The translations under genes were made by a program, and so were the position numbers. Below are positions 41,991 through 43,340 of a stretch of DNA of 43,340 bases, in pieces. Numbering within the stretch: the stretch's first letter is position 1; the number at the start of each line of letters is the position of its first letter. The notes under the pieces were generated by a model. That model was not told the origin of the DNA. It saw only the letters and a list, made by a program, of their open reading frames with translations, and did no database searches. The stretch is from Desulfarculaceae bacterium (GTDB lineage: Bacteria > Desulfobacterota > Desulfarculia > Desulfarculales > Desulfarculaceae), in assembly GCA_027067385.1 (NCBI GenBank), contig JAMOVV010000082.1, forward strand, positions 1-43,340. Reading direction: 5' to 3'.

Positions 41991-42066
41991 GGTCCCATCG
42001 TCTAGTGGTCTAGGATATCGGCCTCTCACGCCGAAGACACGGGTTCGAGTCCCGTTGGGACTGCCA
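41991..42066 (+). tRNA. tRNA-Glu (CUC)
   Basis: A 76-base cloverleaf with encoded CCA. Acceptor GGTCCCA/TGGGACT, anticodon stem TCGGC/GCCGA with loop CTCTCAC (anticodon CUC), T arm GTTCGAGTC. The integrase downstream implies that its 3' end is an attachment site. Confidence 0.95.
42040..42066. mobile_element. Presumed attachment site (attL) at the 3' end of tRNA-Glu
   Basis: The T-arm-to-CCA end of tRNA-Glu lies 30 bp from the integrase stop codon, the classic arrangement for a tRNA-targeting integrative element. The matching attR should lie beyond 43340. The exact crossover cannot be set without the other end. Confidence 0.6.
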
Positions 42067-42077
42067 AATTATTCCAA

Positions 42078-42107
42078 GGGGTTAGCCGGATGACGGCTAG
42101 CCCTTTT
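42078..42107. terminator. Terminator after the tRNAs, overlapping the integrase stop
   Basis: GGGTTAGCCG pairs with CGGCTAGCCC (one G-U) around five bases, then TTTT on the plus strand. The integrase TAG stop (42097-42099, minus) is inside the 3' arm, so element DNA supplies the tRNA terminator. Confidence 0.7.
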
Positions 42108-43218
42108 GGTTTTGGTGAGACGATTTTTGAGACGATACGGAGGGCGAAACTAATGTTAAGAGGTCAAGCGCGGCGCGGCTTTCGGTATAATCGCCCTCAA
42201 GATAGATCTCTGTGGTGCTCTGACGCCGATGGCGAAGAATACGCTGAACCCGCTTGATACCCACCTTGTGGACGTCGTTAAGGTAGCTGGCCACTGAACG
42301 ACGGATATCATGAAAACCAAAGGGCTCCACACCCGCCTTTTGGCATAATCCGGGGCGCTCGGAAAAAGAACCGTCTTGGCGGCGGCGGCGGATGCCGACC
42401 AACATCCGGTGGGCCCGTTGCTCACCCTTCCAGTTATTGCCGGCAGCGTCGGGTTGATAATAATACGGAAAAAGATAGGGGCTGCTTTTGTCCCGCTGGC
42501 TCCAAAGATCGCTTAACAGGCTGTGTAGGTCGTCGTTCATCCACAGCCGTTCGTAAGTCATGCCGCCGTCACGGGTCTTTTTGGTGCCCAGACGCACCCA
42601 CCGGTCGCCAAGGCTGATGTCCTCGGACCAGGACAACCGAAGCACTTCGCCTTTGCGCGCGCCGGTATGCCAGTAAACTGCGATTAAGGCCCTCTCGGGC
42701 ATGGGGGCGGCCAGAATCACCGCTAAAATATCGGCCACCGGGATGATCCGCCGTGCCTTACGTTGGTGAGGAATCGGTCGAACTACAGCCGTGGGGTCGT
42801 AGAGTATACCGTGGTAGTCCTGAAGCCAGCGGTAGAACGCCTTGATATTCTTTCGGTCCTTGTTGGAGGCGTTGGGGCTGACGTCTTTGGCGCGCTCAAG
42901 CAGCAACCGGGAGACCATCTCGGGGGTGACTGCGGTGGGAGCGATATCCCCTACCGCGGAAAGAAAACGTTCAAGACAACTGCGTTTCTCGTAGTAGGTC
43001 TTAAGTGAAAATTTAACCTGGACTTCATCGAGATGGTGTTCGACCAGGGACAGTAACCCTGATATGACGGGGCTGGCCCCGGATTCCTTGCGACGCCGTT
43101 TTTCCGCCTTGCACCACTCTTGAGCCGCGGCTTTGTACTTGAAGGTGGGACCGTAGATCTTCCGGCCCCGCACCTCTATCCGGGTGCGCCAGCCGTATTT
43201 GGTTTTCCAAATGGGCAC
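42097..43218 (-). CDS. int: Tyrosine recombinase (integrase)
   Basis: A 373-residue site-specific recombinase. The N-terminal arm-binding region is basic (WKTKYGWRTRIEVRGRK, with a YKAAAQEWCKAEKRRR helix), followed by a core-binding SAM-like domain. The catalytic domain has Arg in HTGARKGEVLRL, H-x-x-R in FGFHDIRRSVASYL, and LRHRRQSTTEIYLEGDY with the nucleophile Tyr. All expected residues are present. GTG 43218 follows GGGAGG. It points at tRNA-Glu and defines the left end of an integrated element. Confidence 0.95.
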   Translation of the reverse strand: MPIWKTKYGWRTRIEVRGRKIYGPTFKYKAAAQEWCKAEKRRRKESGASPVISGLLSLVEHHLDEVQVKFSLKTYYEKRSCLERFLSAVGDIAPTAVTPEMVSRLLLERAKDVSPNASNKDRKNIKAFYRWLQDYHGILYDPTAVVRPIPHQRKARRIIPVADILAVILAAPMPERALIAVYWHTGARKGEVLRLSWSEDISLGDRWVRLGTKKTRDGGMTYERLWMNDDLHSLLSDLWSQRDKSSPYLFPYYYQPDAAGNNWKGEQRAHRMLVGIRRRRQDGSFSERPGLCQKAGVEPFGFHDIRRSVASYLNDVHKVGIKRVQRILRHRRQSTTEIYLEGDYTESRAALDLLTLVSPSVSSQKSSHQNQKG

Positions 43219-43340
43219 GCAACGCCTCCCTGGTGGTACGCCACGATCCGCCGACCCTGGCCGCCGGCAGCTTGCCGGAACGCATCAACTTGGACACGGT
43301 GTCGGGGTGAAGCTTCAGAATAGAAGCCACGTCCTTGGGC
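43025..43340 (-). CDS. Excisionase-like HTH protein, overlapping int in another frame (N-terminus beyond the window)
   Basis: The frame enters from the right edge with a MerR/Xis-type HTH_17 domain: KDVASILKLHPDTVSKLMRS, KLPAARVGGSWRTTREALRA. It binds DNA and probably serves as excisionase or int regulator. The frame then stays open across the first 194 bases of int, shifted by one base, to a stop at 43025-43027. Such a long tail is odd for an excisionase. It may be a true overlap, an undetected frameshift in an HTH-integrase fusion, or chance openness in GC-rich DNA. Confidence 0.7.
   Translation of the reverse strand, partial: PKDVASILKLHPDTVSKLMRSGKLPAARVGGSWRTTREALRAHLENQIRLAHPDRGAGPEDLRSHLQVQSRGSRVVQGGKTASQGIRGQPRHIRVTVPGRTPSR

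Noticed and set aside
43196-43212. Programmed -1 frameshift joining the HTH gene to int
   Set aside because: The int frame is offset by +1, not -1, and the nearby GGAAAAC is not a standard slippery heptamer in the HTH frame; int also has its own good ribosome site.

Overview
The window is GC-rich (roughly two thirds G+C by eye), densely coded and bacterial. Its gene families suggest a strictly anaerobic or sulfate-reducer-like member of the Desulfobacterota, perhaps near Desulfarculales: a DUF6125-type protein, a DUF362 ferredoxin-like protein, a Tat-exported four-cluster Fe-S protein, a ferredoxin:thioredoxin reductase catalytic subunit, an AmrB/MEMO protein, long-form HisG and a flagellar/c-di-GMP repertoire. 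The lineage is inferred from these families; no marker gene was compared.

Layout. 1-5407 (minus): a three-subunit molybdenum hydroxylase (2Fe-2S, FAD and Mo subunits, overlapping or abutting, ending at a good terminator), then a DUF6125-like gene and two tandem DUF2889-like paralogues, the second cut by the window edge. 5582-9263: a DUF362 ferredoxin-type protein, a non-coding stretch with a 36-nt direct repeat, a YcgR-like PilZ protein, and a Fic protein with its own AT-rich promoter. 9340-16062 is metal and redox centred: a Tat Fe-S protein with a membrane partner (minus); then, divergently, a Fur-FeoA fusion regulator, feoA and feoB, a ~200-nt strongly structured RNA candidate and an LbtU-type outer-membrane porin. 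The fusion gene and feoAB share a 9-3-9 inverted-repeat operator.

16307-21868 is a five-gene signalling cluster: REC-GAF-HD-GYP, PilZ, a small histidine kinase, REC-TPR and a PAS histidine kinase. 21970-24376: flaG with a sigma-28-type promoter, an aminotransferase-like protein without its PLP lysine, an isolated DsbD N-terminal-like domain and a Cys-rich miniprotein. 24595-28907: a HerA-like ATPase followed by two helix-hairpin-helix proteins and two small envelope proteins. 28924-41836 is mainly housekeeping: engB, a lipoprotein, aminotransferase, hisG-hisI, rlmN, a DUF721/DciA-like gene, glpK, a TrmN6-like methyltransferase, a DUF1015 gene, a zinc ribbon, an FTR-glutaredoxin pair, amrB and gltX.

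The right end has tRNA-Gln(CUG) and tRNA-Glu(CUC) just after gltX. A tyrosine integrase and an overlapping excisionase-like gene follow, pointing at the 3' end of tRNA-Glu. This looks like the left edge of an integrated element that continues beyond the window.
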